64,000 bases of DNA from SVFI01 sp045643145 (GTDB taxonomy: Bacteria; Bacillota; Clostridia; Lachnospirales; Lachnospiraceae), in contig JAZUKG010000163.1 of assembly GCA_045643145.1 (NCBI GenBank), forward strand, positions 15,347 through 79,346, written 5' to 3'. Each line of letters opens with the position of its first letter. Position 1 is the stretch's first letter. The notes beneath the pieces were generated by a model that had not been told where the DNA came from, ran no database searches, and worked only from the letters and a program-made list of their open reading frames with translations. Shown piece by piece: positions 45,761 to 54,926 of the stretch. A program made the translations under genes and the position numbers.

Positions 45761-46525
45761 TCATGACATAAACTCCGTAGCATGCTTTCGCATCCATAAC
45801 GGAAACAGATTGCGCTGACATCTGTAATTCATTCTCTCTTCAATCGTAATTGCTTTAAAGAAAGTCTTCCACAAATCAATAAACGGATCCTTGATTTCCT
45901 CGCTCTTCTTTAATGCTTCAAACTCCTCGTCGGAAAGGGTCTTCAGGTACGCCTGCTGATCCCGCGGATGAACCATGGCTAACCGATGAACATCATCCAC
46001 GATAACAAAATTTTCAGAGGGCATACGATCCTCAAAATGATGACAAACAAATGTAATCACCATACTGTCCGGTTCAAAATGCGCCACATAGATTTTCCCC
46101 GGCATCTCATTAAATCGCAGAAATTCTATAAAATGATGTGCCTGAGAACTGACTCTTCTCTGGATTTGCATCATTCTCTGAATCTCCGGAATATGCAGAT
46201 AGTTCATTACCTCTGCTCCTTTGGCAAATCCGTAAATCAAAAAGCGGTATACGGTATCGAGCGCATCCTCTTCTTCTGAACATAAGCCATAGACAACCCA
46301 TCTGTAGGCTCCGTATCCTATTTTATTTTGTATTGATCTGGCCACCATTTGCGCCTTTTGTTCATCCGGCGAAATATGCCTGTATTCGACAAAAAGCTCC
46401 TGCTGCAGCGTATCTTCCCTTTGCAGCTTTACATTGCTGTGACCGAGCTTGCTGGCCCATGCATCATAGATACAACTGAGCATGGCCACAAAATTATTTT
46501 CACAGGTAAATACTGTCATATCCAT
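45761..46525 (-). CDS. TIGR03915 putative DNA repair protein (DUF4130)
   Basis: A 254-residue protein matching the TIGR03915 group: DYDAWASKLG-like start (VFTCENNFVAMLSCIYDAW) and a C-terminal half with GKIYVAHFEPDSMV and RQRNLFPLWMRK-like motifs of DUF4130. In many Firmicutes it is always next to a TIGR03916 radical SAM protein, as here, and the pair is thought to act in DNA repair or base processing. Start chosen by AAAGGA upstream. Confidence 0.85.
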   Translation of the reverse strand: MDMTVFTCENNFVAMLSCIYDAWASKLGHSNVKLQREDTLQQELFVEYRHISPDEQKAQMVARSIQNKIGYGAYRWVVYGLCSEEEDALDTVYRFLIYGFAKGAEVMNYLHIPEIQRMMQIQRRVSSQAHHFIEFLRFNEMPGKIYVAHFEPDSMVITFVCHHFEDRMPSENFVIVDDVHRLAMVHPRDQQAYLKTLSDEEFEALKKSEEIKDPFIDLWKTFFKAITIEERMNYRCQRNLFPLWMRKHATEFMS

Positions 46526-46566
46526 TTTATCCTTTCTCACTGCGTTACAAAAGTTTCGAATACTTC

Positions 46567-48000
46567 CTATGCATGCATAGCCTGATACGACATATCAAAC
46601 AGAGACATTTGCTGATACTGCCCTTCATTTTGATGAGCAATCTGCCAATTCTCTTTTTGATTTACACTGCTTAATTGTCTGACAATGTATCCCTCTTCTA
46701 TTTTGGTCGGGTACATCATTTTGCCCTGACAGGTAATAAAATAATGTGCTCTTTTTAATACAACACCAATCTTTTTCAAACTGTTAAAATCCAAATGTCC
46801 GTATCGTCTGGCGTTCACAATACGCTGGGCTGATTTCGGACCGATTCCCGGTACTCTCAACAAAAGATCATAAGACGCTGTCTGAATTTCTACCGGGAAC
46901 TGTTCCAAATGTCTGACTGCCCAATCACATTTCGGATCAATGACCTCGTTGAAATTTGGTCTTTCCTCACTCAGCAGTTCATCTGCCTGAAAACCATAAA
47001 AACGTAACAGCCAGTCTGCCTGATACAGTCTGTGCTCTCGCAAAAGCGGAACCGTCTGATCCAGACTCGGCAAAGCCTCATCCTCATTAATCGGAATATA
47101 TGCTGAGTAAAATACTCTCTTCAAATCATATGTCTGATAAAGTTTTTGTGTGGTGGTAATCAGATTGTAATCACTTTCCGATGTCGCACCGATAATCATC
47201 TGTGTACTTTGTCCTGCGGGTGCAAACGGTCTGGTCGCATCCCTCGTAGGAAGTGCCAAAGACAGAGAAGAGGCCTCCTGTTTGGTTCCTATCAGTCTGG
47301 TATCTCCCATTTCTCCTGCCTCAATGGCATTGGTATGAAAGATACTGTTTTGTAAATGCTGATTGATCCCGCTTCGTTCCATTTTCGCGTCTTTACCGAT
47401 CGCGAGTCTGTGTGCCTGAATGGTATCTGTAATCTTCCCCATCGGAGTTAAGATCGTTTTAAAGTCCTTGTTCGGAGCTAACTTTTTCAGGCTTTCTTTG
47501 GTCGGAAGTTCCATGTTGATACTGATTCTGTCTGCCAGATGTCCTGCCAATGCCAGTAAATCATCCGGTGCTCCCGGAATCGCCTTTACATGAATATAGC
47601 CATTGAAATGATACTGATTTCGAAGCATGGAAAGTGTCTGACATATCTTCTCCATCGTATAGGCAGGATCGTGAATCACCCCTGAGCTTAAAAACAGTCC
47701 CTCAATATAGTTACGCTTGTAAAACTCTATCGTAAGTTTACATAACTCCTCCGGTGTAAAGGTGGCTCTCGGTACGTCATTGCTGCATCTGTTCACGCAG
47801 TACTTGCAATCATATACACAATGATTTGACATCAGTACCTTGAGAAGCGAAATGCATCTGCCGTCCCCTGCAAAGCTGTGACAAATACCTGCTGCACAAG
47901 AATTCCCCAGCTTTCCGGATTCTCCTTTTCGATCCACACCGCTGGATGTGCATGCTACATCATACTTTGCTGCGTCCGCCAATATATTTAATTTATCCAT
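46567..48000 (-). CDS. TIGR03916 radical SAM / helix-hairpin-helix DNA repair protein
   Basis: A 477-residue protein. The radical SAM Cys motif is in CVYDCKYCVNRCSND near 70-84. The C-terminal part has a DNA-binding helix-hairpin-helix, VPGIGPKSAQRIVNARRYG near 385-405. Such proteins are described as putative DNA modification/repair enzymes. It is paired with TIGR03915 41 bases downstream. The start at 48000 is preferred by family fit; the ribosome site (GCGGATT) is weak, and Met codons lie up to 15 codons earlier. Confidence 0.85.
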   Translation of the reverse strand: MDKLNILADAAKYDVACTSSGVDRKGESGKLGNSCAAGICHSFAGDGRCISLLKVLMSNHCVYDCKYCVNRCSNDVPRATFTPEELCKLTIEFYKRNYIEGLFLSSGVIHDPAYTMEKICQTLSMLRNQYHFNGYIHVKAIPGAPDDLLALAGHLADRISINMELPTKESLKKLAPNKDFKTILTPMGKITDTIQAHRLAIGKDAKMERSGINQHLQNSIFHTNAIEAGEMGDTRLIGTKQEASSLSLALPTRDATRPFAPAGQSTQMIIGATSESDYNLITTTQKLYQTYDLKRVFYSAYIPINEDEALPSLDQTVPLLREHRLYQADWLLRFYGFQADELLSEERPNFNEVIDPKCDWAVRHLEQFPVEIQTASYDLLLRVPGIGPKSAQRIVNARRYGHLDFNSLKKIGVVLKRAHYFITCQGKMMYPTKIEEGYIVRQLSSVNQKENWQIAHQNEGQYQQMSLFDMSYQAMHA

Positions 48001-48091
48001 GATTGATAATCCGCATGTAATCTGTCCCATGCTTACATTATACAAACATGCGTTCTGTTTTTCAATATTTATTCGAACATTTTTTCGCTTT

Positions 48092-49930
48092 TTATTTCTT
48101 TTCCTCTACCAAAAAGATTCTGGCAGAGAACGGAGCGATATCCGTAGTAATACATTTAGAGAAACTGTGATACGGTCTGTCCGCAATACATACCTTCATA
48201 TCCTCCGGTTTGGTATTTCCGCTATAGCACTGCCAGTCACTGTTTACCAGTTCCTTTAACTCACATTCACGGTCATAACCAAAGCTAAATCCGCTCCAGT
48301 ACTGATCAGAAAAATTGAGCATCACTATGATAGACTGATTGCAGGCGCTGCGTTCATAAACATAGGTCGAAAACTCCGGTGCGTTGCACTCGAGCCATCG
48401 AAAGCAATGCGGATTGTATTCTCCGTCATGAAGCGCCGGATAGTTTTCATACAGTTCACACAGCTTTTGATAATACACATGGAAGCTGTCATGCATCGGA
48501 TAAATCAGCATATTCCAATCCTGCTGCCGATTTTCATCCCATTCTCGCAGCTGTCCGATTTCATTTCCCATGAAGTTTAATTTCTTGCCGGGATGCGTAT
48601 AAAAATAAGCATACAGGGCTCTCGCCTGCGGGAATTTCTGTTCATACTGCCCCCACATTTTTTGTACAATGGTTGCCTTTCCGTGTACCACCTCATCATG
48701 AGAAAAGGCTAACAGGAAAAGTTCCTGATAAAAATATTGCATAGAAAAGGTCAGCTCATAATAATGCTGCGGTCTGGCAAACGGCGGAATTTTAAAGTAT
48801 TCCAGGGTATCATTCATGAAGCCCATGTCCCATTTATAATCAAACCCCAGTCCGTCATATGCTACCGGTGCAGTTACCTTTAAAAAGTCTGTTGAATCCT
48901 CTGCAATTAACACCGCGGCAGGGAATCTGTCATGCAGTCCCTGATTCATGGTTTTTAAAAAGTTAACACAGGACTTATTCACGCCTCTGTTCGAATCCCC
49001 CATCCAATAAATGCCTCGGCTGATGGCATCCATTCTGAGACCGTCAAAATGAAATTCTTTTAACCAGTAGGCGGCACTTGACTGCAAAAAGCTGGACACC
49101 TCTCCTTTTCCATGATTAAAGTTGCAGGTTCCCCATTCACTTTTCTCCATATCACCGGCATCATATTCATAGACATTACTGCCATCAAAGTTAGCCAGGG
49201 CATACCTGTCAACCGCAAAGTGAATCGGAACAAAATCAAGCAAAACACCGATTTCATTCTGATGACATAAATCTATCAGCTTCTTTAATCCGTCCGGAGT
49301 TCCGTATCTGGAAGTCGGAGCAAAAAAACCGGTATTCTGATAGCCCCAGGAACAATCAGCCGGATGCTCCATAATCGGCATCAGTTCCACATACTGAAAA
49401 TGATTTTCCTTTAAGTACGGAATCAGCTGCTTGGCAACTTCTTCATAGGTCGGAAAATGCATCTCCTCCCCTTCCTGTCTTTCCCGGATTGCCAACTCAT
49501 TTTTCCAGGAGGCCAAATGCATCTCGTATATATTCATTGGCTTATTATAGCCTTTGTCTCTGTTTTCCATCCATTTCTGATCATGGAATTTATAATGATA
49601 TAAATCAGAAATAATGCTGGCAAAGCCGGGACGAAGTTCCATGGCAAACCCATACGGATCGCAGTGTTCTATCAGTTCCCCGTTTTGCGTTTCAATCATG
49701 TACTTATACATCTGTCCCTTTTTGGCGCTTTTGACAAACACCGTAAAGACGCCATAATCATACCCTCGTTCAAATTCGATGGTATCCCAATTTGAAAAAT
49801 CCCCTACTACAAATGCTCGTTTTGCTTTTGGTGCGTACAGACGAAACCACACTCCGTCTCCCTCTATATGTGCACCAAAAAATTCATAGGCATCAAATGC
49901 CTGTCCGCTGTAAAACTCATTAAATTTCAT
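48092..49930 (-). CDS. glgB: 1,4-alpha-glucan branching enzyme
   Basis: Makes alpha-1,6 branches in glycogen. 612 residues: CBM48 at about 15-105 (FRLYAPKAKRAFVVGDFSNWD), GH13 core with region I VLLDFVPIHF, nucleophile Asp in GLRMDAISRGIYW, acid Glu in LIAEDST, and FSHDEVVHG, then a C-terminal beta domain. No other glg gene is in the window. Its start overlaps the preceding gene's stop by 11 bases; GAGAGAA ribosome site. Confidence 0.95.
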   Translation of the reverse strand: MKFNEFYSGQAFDAYEFFGAHIEGDGVWFRLYAPKAKRAFVVGDFSNWDTIEFERGYDYGVFTVFVKSAKKGQMYKYMIETQNGELIEHCDPYGFAMELRPGFASIISDLYHYKFHDQKWMENRDKGYNKPMNIYEMHLASWKNELAIRERQEGEEMHFPTYEEVAKQLIPYLKENHFQYVELMPIMEHPADCSWGYQNTGFFAPTSRYGTPDGLKKLIDLCHQNEIGVLLDFVPIHFAVDRYALANFDGSNVYEYDAGDMEKSEWGTCNFNHGKGEVSSFLQSSAAYWLKEFHFDGLRMDAISRGIYWMGDSNRGVNKSCVNFLKTMNQGLHDRFPAAVLIAEDSTDFLKVTAPVAYDGLGFDYKWDMGFMNDTLEYFKIPPFARPQHYYELTFSMQYFYQELFLLAFSHDEVVHGKATIVQKMWGQYEQKFPQARALYAYFYTHPGKKLNFMGNEIGQLREWDENRQQDWNMLIYPMHDSFHVYYQKLCELYENYPALHDGEYNPHCFRWLECNAPEFSTYVYERSACNQSIIVMLNFSDQYWSGFSFGYDRECELKELVNSDWQCYSGNTKPEDMKVCIADRPYHSFSKCITTDIAPFSARIFLVEEKK

Positions 49931-51347
49931 AGTATTCTCTCAGTTCCATTGCCTTTACAAACAGTTCCTGAAAACCTTCCTCATTTGCCAGGTCAATGGT
50001 CATCATCTTTTGTTTCATTTTCAGTATATTATTATCTGTGTCAAAGTTAGCCTTTGCAAACAAAATACCGCCTGCCAAGGCACTGTTTCCGACGGATATC
50101 GTTTTATCCATTACCTGCTTTGGAAGCAAACCGATCTCACAGGCTGCATCAATATCTAAAAAATAACCAAAGCCTCCGGCCAGATATACAGCATCTATCT
50201 CTTCTGCCTTTAATCCGCTTTTTTGAAGCATCAGCTGAATCGCCGAAAGCACTGCGGCCTTGGCCAGCTGAAGTGCTCTGATATCCTCCTGCGAAACCCG
50301 GGATTCCTTTACAGGATTCACTGCCTGATTTAAGTATCCGTCTGCATCAACAATCCCCTGTTTTCTGAGCGCTGCTACCGCTTTGATGAGTTCACTGCCA
50401 AACAATGTTTCCTCTTCTCCGCCTTCAAACGCCGGTCCGGCCGCCGCAGAGCAGCTGTACAGGTTATCTTCTGTCATCAGAATCATTTCCGCATTCGTCC
50501 CCAGATCCACCAATAGTCCATTTGATATGTGCTTTTTTTGCATATCCTGTTTGCACGCCAGAACGCCGGCTAATAAATCCGAACCGACAAACGCCGAAAA
50601 GCCCGGCATCACCCGAAATGCCACATTTTCTATTTCCATATCTTCCGTATCTAAACTAACCGGCTGAAACGGACTTTTTCCCAGTCCCTCTGCATTCAGC
50701 CCTAACAGAATATGACTCATCACGGTATTGGCACATATCGTGCCTGACTCAATGATATAGCCCTTATCCTTCCAGATCAGTATCTGCTGTGAAATCGCAT
50801 CTCTGATCGCTTTTTGCATCGCCTCAGCGCTACCTTTCATAGCCTGTTCCACTCTGCCGATTACTTCCTTTGCATAGCTTCTTTGCGGATTCATAAAGGA
50901 TGCGATTTCTGTTATCCCGTCCATGCTTTCATTTACCAAAAGACATACGACTGTTGTCGTTCCGATATCAATTACCATATGCATTTTGGTGCTTTCTATC
51001 AGGTCCTCTCCACCGGCAGGTAAAAAGATACTGCTGCTTAAAATAGTCTGCTTTTTTTCATAATACGGAATAGATATAACCGCATCACTTACCGGCTTGG
51101 AAAGACATGCCAGACGGTATCCCTTTCTGAGCTTTTCTGCTGACAAACTGCTTCTTTCTGTCAGCGTCGGAATCGGTGCTCCCTTTTCATATCTGACAAC
51201 GCATCTTTTGCAAATTCCTTTTCCGCTACAGTTATCTGTTACAGGAATTTGCTTTCTCTTAAGCATAGAAAGAACGCTTTCTCCTTTTTGAGAAGAAAAC
51301 GTTCCTTGATTTTTTACTTCAATTGTAATGATTGATTCTTTATCCAT
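49920..51347 (-). CDS. Ferredoxin-ASKHA protein, corrinoid-enzyme activator (RACE) type
   Basis: A 475-residue protein. An N-terminal 2Fe-2S domain has Cys in DNCSGKGICKRC and a later Cys in RLACLS. Then comes an actin-like ATPase (ASKHA) domain with the phosphate motif VIDIGTTTVVCLL near 122 and LAGGFGYFLDID near 390 (DUF4445 style). Relatives reductively activate corrinoid methyltransferases using ATP. No corrinoid protein or methyltransferase is near, so the partner is unknown. No good ribosome site is seen; it follows DUF4250 by 21 bases. Confidence 0.85.
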   Translation of the reverse strand: MDKESIITIEVKNQGTFSSQKGESVLSMLKRKQIPVTDNCSGKGICKRCVVRYEKGAPIPTLTERSSLSAEKLRKGYRLACLSKPVSDAVISIPYYEKKQTILSSSIFLPAGGEDLIESTKMHMVIDIGTTTVVCLLVNESMDGITEIASFMNPQRSYAKEVIGRVEQAMKGSAEAMQKAIRDAISQQILIWKDKGYIIESGTICANTVMSHILLGLNAEGLGKSPFQPVSLDTEDMEIENVAFRVMPGFSAFVGSDLLAGVLACKQDMQKKHISNGLLVDLGTNAEMILMTEDNLYSCSAAAGPAFEGGEEETLFGSELIKAVAALRKQGIVDADGYLNQAVNPVKESRVSQEDIRALQLAKAAVLSAIQLMLQKSGLKAEEIDAVYLAGGFGYFLDIDAACEIGLLPKQVMDKTISVGNSALAGGILFAKANFDTDNNILKMKQKMMTIDLANEEGFQELFVKAMELREYYEI

Positions 51348-51368
51348 ACTTATGATTTAAACAGCGAA

Positions 51369-51542
51369 TTATACAAACTGGTTAGCTTCCTGATCATAGT
51401 GATACTGGATCGATGCGAGTTTTTCTACGACCTCATCCTTGGCAATATCCAGATCATCACAAAGACTATCCAAATCCTGGTAATAATCACGCAATTTTAA
51501 ATTGATAAAGCTTAAAAGCATAACCGGATCTTTTGGTATCAT
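51369..51542 (-). CDS. DUF4250 family small protein
   Basis: A 57-residue helical protein starting MIPKDPVMLLSFINLKLRD (in part), a DUF4250 hallmark. Function unknown. The start follows GAGG by 9 bases; the upstream codons MVRNYYK... are excluded. 77 bases after the clpB stop, 21 before the activator gene. Confidence 0.8.
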   Translation of the reverse strand: MIPKDPVMLLSFINLKLRDYYQDLDSLCDDLDIAKDEVVEKLASIQYHYDQEANQFV

Positions 51543-51619
51543 AACGCATTTCCTCGTAGTCATTTTATAGTAATTTCTTACCAATAGATTACCATATTTT
51601 TGCCATTTATTAAAGTAGA

Positions 51620-54217
51620 TTATTTCATAGCTTTGGCTGTCAAAGTCGCCTCTTCACCTTCGCCTTCTACATCTATCAAGATGGTATCTCCTTCGCTGAT
51701 TTCTCCTGATAAAATCATTTTAGCCACCAGTGTTTCTACATGCTTACTCATATAGCGTTTAAGCGGTCTGGCTCCGTAAACCGGCTCATAACCATTGTCT
51801 GTAATAAACTCTACTGCAGCGTCGCTAAGCTGCACCTCTAAATCTCTGTCGTCCAGTCGATCATTCAGCTGTTTTAACAAAAGCTTCATGATGCCGGCTA
51901 TATTTTCCTTGCTGAGCGGATGGAATAAAATGGTTTCATCTAAACGATTCAAAAACTCCGGTTTGAAATGGCTGCGAAGCTCTGACATTACAGCATCCCT
52001 AGCTTCTTCCTTGATTTCTCCGTTTTCATCAATTCCGTCTAAAAGATGCATAGCTCCGATATTGGAGGTCATAATCAAAATCGTATTTTTAAAGTCAATT
52101 AATCTTCCCTGTGAATCGGTAACTCGCCCATCATCCAGCACCTGTAACAGCACATGAAATACATCCGGATGAGCCTTTTCCACCTCATCAAAAAGAATTA
52201 CGCTATAAGGCTTTCTTCTGACTGCTTCTGTCAGCTGACCACCTTCTTCATATCCTACATATCCCGGAGGTGCTCCGATTAATCTGGTTACAGAATGCTT
52301 CTCCATATATTCTCTCAAATCGTTTCGCACCATGTTGTTTTCATGATCAAATAAGCATTCTGCCAGTGCCTTGGCCAGCTCAGTTTTACCTACACCGGTA
52401 GGACCTAAAAACAGGAAGGAACCGATCGGTCTCTTTGGATCCTTGATTCCTGCTTTGGAACGGATAATTGCTTCTGAAACCAGTTCTACTCCGTCTTTTT
52501 GTCCAATAACACGCTTCTTGAGTTCCTCATCCAGATGAAGCGTTTTTAGTTTTTCTCCTTCTGTTAATTTGGCAACCGGGATGCCTGTCCATCTGGAAAC
52601 GATTTTGGCGATTTCATCCTCATCTACCTTTTCATGAACCAGCTTTGTCTCCTTTTCCTTGGCCGCTTCTTCCATATCCTGAAGCTGTTTTTTCAGATTT
52701 GGAAGTTTACCATAGGAGAGCTCTGCTGCCTTTTCCAAATTGCTGTCTCTTTGCGCAATCTGAATTTCCTGATTTACTTCTTCGATTTCTTTTCTTAAAT
52801 TCTGTAATTTTTCTACGCTGCTCTTTTCATTTTCCCAAACAGTCTTTTTCGCAGCGAGTTCTTCTTTCAGCTGTGCCAGCTCAGCCTGAAGGTTTTCCAG
52901 CCTTTCCATAGAAAGTCTGTCTTCTTCTTTTTTCAAAGCTGCTTCTTCGATTTCCAGCTGTAATACCTTTCGGCTCAGTTCATCCAGCTCGGTCGGCATA
53001 GAATCCAGCTCAGTTTTAATCAGAGCACAGGCTTCATCCACCAAATCAATTGCTTTATCCGGCAGGAATCTGTCTGTAATATAACGGTTGGAAAGAACCG
53101 CTGCACTTACGAGTGCCTGATCCATGATTTTTACGCCGTGGAATACTTCAAAACGCTCCTTCAGTCCTCTTAAAATAGAGATAGTATCTTCTACTGTCGG
53201 TTCCTCTACCAGAACAGTCTGGAATCTTCTTTCCAGAGCAGCATCCTTTTCTATGTACTGACGATACTCATCCAGGGTAGTTGCTCCGATACAATGCAGT
53301 TCACCTCTGGCCAGCATTGGTTTTAACATATTTCCGGCATCCAATGCACCATCTGTTTTTCCGGCTCCGACAATAGTATGAAGTTCATCAATAAATAAAA
53401 TAATCTCGCCGTTACTCTTTTTCACTTCCTCTAAAACTGCCTTTAATCTCTCTTCAAATTCTCCTCTGTATTTTGCTCCGGCTACTAATGCACCCATATC
53501 CAGAGAAAATACATGCTTGTCCTTTAACGAAGTCGGCACATCGCCTCTGACAATTCGCTGAGCCAATACTTCTACGACTGCAGTTTTACCTACACCCGGT
53601 TCACCGATTAGTACCGGATTGTTTTTCGATTTACGAGAAAGAATACGTATCACATTTCTGATTTCGGCATCTCTTCCGATGACCGGATCCAGCTTTTGAT
53701 TTTTCGCTCTTTCCACCAAATCCTGTCCGTATTTTTCCAATGTATCATAGGTACTTTCCGGATTGTCACTGACTACCTTCTGATTGCCTCTTACCTGCGC
53801 TAAAGCCTGCAGGAAACGTTCCTTGGTCAAACCGTATTCATCAAAGATTTTTTTCACTTCGTGATTCGGATGATTCAGCATAGAAAGAAATAAATGTTCT
53901 ACAGAAACATATTCATCTCCCATGGCTTTGGATTCATTTTCTGCCAGCACCAGTGCCTGGTTCAGGCTTTGACTCATATAAAGCTGTCCACCGGACACCT
54001 TTGTTTTTCTTTCCAGCGCCTGTTTACAGCGATTGATAAAATGATTGGTATCAATCTCCATCTTTTCAACCAGTCCTAAAATCAGACTGTCCTCGATGGT
54101 TAACAGACTGTATAAAAGATGCTCCTGATCAATCTCCTGATTCCCATATTCATAAGCAAGTTTTTCACATCCGTTCACTGCTTCTACAGATTTTTGTGTA
54201 AATTTAGAAATATTCAT
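51620..54217 (-). CDS. clpB: ATP-dependent disaggregase ClpB
   Basis: AAA+ hexamer that rescues aggregated proteins with DnaK. 865 residues, usual length. Clp_N repeats (1-145), AAA-1 with GEPGVGKTA near 200, coiled-coil M domain at about 400-525 (Glu/Lys-rich heptads), and AAA-2 with GPTGVGKTELAK near 600 and GARPLKRYM near the end. The M domain and absence of a ClpP-binding tripeptide favour ClpB over ClpC/A. The start MNISKFT has AAAGGAGGG; a longer frame runs through the hairpin element. No CIRCE or CtsR site is seen. Confidence 0.96.
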   Translation of the reverse strand: MNISKFTQKSVEAVNGCEKLAYEYGNQEIDQEHLLYSLLTIEDSLILGLVEKMEIDTNHFINRCKQALERKTKVSGGQLYMSQSLNQALVLAENESKAMGDEYVSVEHLFLSMLNHPNHEVKKIFDEYGLTKERFLQALAQVRGNQKVVSDNPESTYDTLEKYGQDLVERAKNQKLDPVIGRDAEIRNVIRILSRKSKNNPVLIGEPGVGKTAVVEVLAQRIVRGDVPTSLKDKHVFSLDMGALVAGAKYRGEFEERLKAVLEEVKKSNGEIILFIDELHTIVGAGKTDGALDAGNMLKPMLARGELHCIGATTLDEYRQYIEKDAALERRFQTVLVEEPTVEDTISILRGLKERFEVFHGVKIMDQALVSAAVLSNRYITDRFLPDKAIDLVDEACALIKTELDSMPTELDELSRKVLQLEIEEAALKKEEDRLSMERLENLQAELAQLKEELAAKKTVWENEKSSVEKLQNLRKEIEEVNQEIQIAQRDSNLEKAAELSYGKLPNLKKQLQDMEEAAKEKETKLVHEKVDEDEIAKIVSRWTGIPVAKLTEGEKLKTLHLDEELKKRVIGQKDGVELVSEAIIRSKAGIKDPKRPIGSFLFLGPTGVGKTELAKALAECLFDHENNMVRNDLREYMEKHSVTRLIGAPPGYVGYEEGGQLTEAVRRKPYSVILFDEVEKAHPDVFHVLLQVLDDGRVTDSQGRLIDFKNTILIMTSNIGAMHLLDGIDENGEIKEEARDAVMSELRSHFKPEFLNRLDETILFHPLSKENIAGIMKLLLKQLNDRLDDRDLEVQLSDAAVEFITDNGYEPVYGARPLKRYMSKHVETLVAKMILSGEISEGDTILIDVEGEGEEATLTAKAMK

Positions 54218-54290
54218 ATTCACACCCTCCTTTTTTTGCGTCGATTGTTTACAATCGAGGCCATCACTGTTTTCATTGAAAACATGACAC
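54218..54290 (-). promoter_or_regulatory. Leader hairpin element, copy c (clpB)
   Basis: Minus strand GGCCTCGATTG, loop TAAA, CAATCGACG: a perfect stem at 54241-54258, ending 23 bases before the clpB start. Just upstream TGTTTTCA-A-TGAAAACA forms a second hairpin. The stretch from GTGTCA to the ribosome site is also similar to copy d at 59801. Confidence 0.8.
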
Positions 54291-54331
54291 AAATCTAAAT
54301 TGTAAATATTATTTATCTGTGTTCTATTCCA

Positions 54332-54359
54332 ACTATAACACCATGCAAACTCATGTCAA
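54332..54359 (-). promoter_or_regulatory. Predicted clpB promoter
   Basis: Minus strand TTGACA, 16 bases, TATAGT. The leader of about 105 bases contains the hairpin element. Confidence 0.7.
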
Positions 54360-54493
54360 CTGAGTTTATACTTTTTTTCGAATTGTTTTTTTCTTTTTTA
54401 CACTTTACAAGCATTCATAATTTTCTTAAAATATATATGGTTTTATTTATTATACACGATATAAATAAGAATATACAGAAAAGAGGAAAAACA

Positions 54494-54805
54494 ATGAGCC
54501 AGAAAAAAATGGATGCTTATAAAGAAGCAAAGAAAAACAGAAAAGCCAACGAAAAGAAAGCAAAACAGAAATTAGTTTTAGGATGGATTTTAGGAATTAT
54601 CATTGCTGCTTTACTTATTGCCGGTAGTGTATATCTCGTTTACTATACCAGCAAGGTATTACCAAATAAGGGTAGTGAAACAGAAAGCACTTTAGATACC
54701 GATGCCATCCAGATTCCTATTGATGGTGCTGAAGGTGAACCAATCGTAATTCCTGCAACAGAAGGAGCTGATACAGAAGCAGATGCGCCGGCTGAAGCTG
54801 AATAA
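54494..54805 (+). CDS. Small single-span membrane protein with acidic tail
   Basis: A 103-residue protein. Basic, Lys-rich N-terminus (1-28), one transmembrane helix (LVLGWILGIIIAALLIAGSV region, 29-50) and an acidic, Glu/Asp/Thr-rich tail outside. No known domain. The start MSQKKMD has AGAGGAAA upstream; the longer frame is not credible. Divergent from clpB, with its own terminator. Function unknown. Confidence 0.75.
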   Translation: MSQKKMDAYKEAKKNRKANEKKAKQKLVLGWILGIIIAALLIAGSVYLVYYTSKVLPNKGSETESTLDTDAIQIPIDGAEGEPIVIPATEGADTEADAPAEAE

Positions 54806-54847
54806 GAAATCATAAAACCTAAATTTTATATTAGGAATTTTTATAAA

Positions 54848-54875
54848 GACATGCCAAAAAGCATGTCTTTTTTTA
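54848..54875 (+). terminator. Terminator of the small membrane protein gene
   Basis: Stem GACATGC / GCATGTC with loop CAAAAA, then eight T. Confidence 0.88.
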
Positions 54876-54879
54876 TGTT

Positions 54880-54912
54880 AAAAAAATCCACCCGCAATAG
54901 CGGGTGGATTGT
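54880..54912 (-). terminator. Terminator of purL
   Basis: Minus strand stem AATCCACCCG / CGGGTGGATT with a 6-base loop, then T-rich tail; 15 bases after the purL stop. Confidence 0.9.
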
Positions 54913-54926
54913 AACCATTCGGTATT

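Noticed and set aside
54218..54360. CIRCE or CtsR operator for clpB
   Set aside because: Neither the TTAGCACTC/GAGTGCTAA nor the GGTCAAA direct repeat is present.
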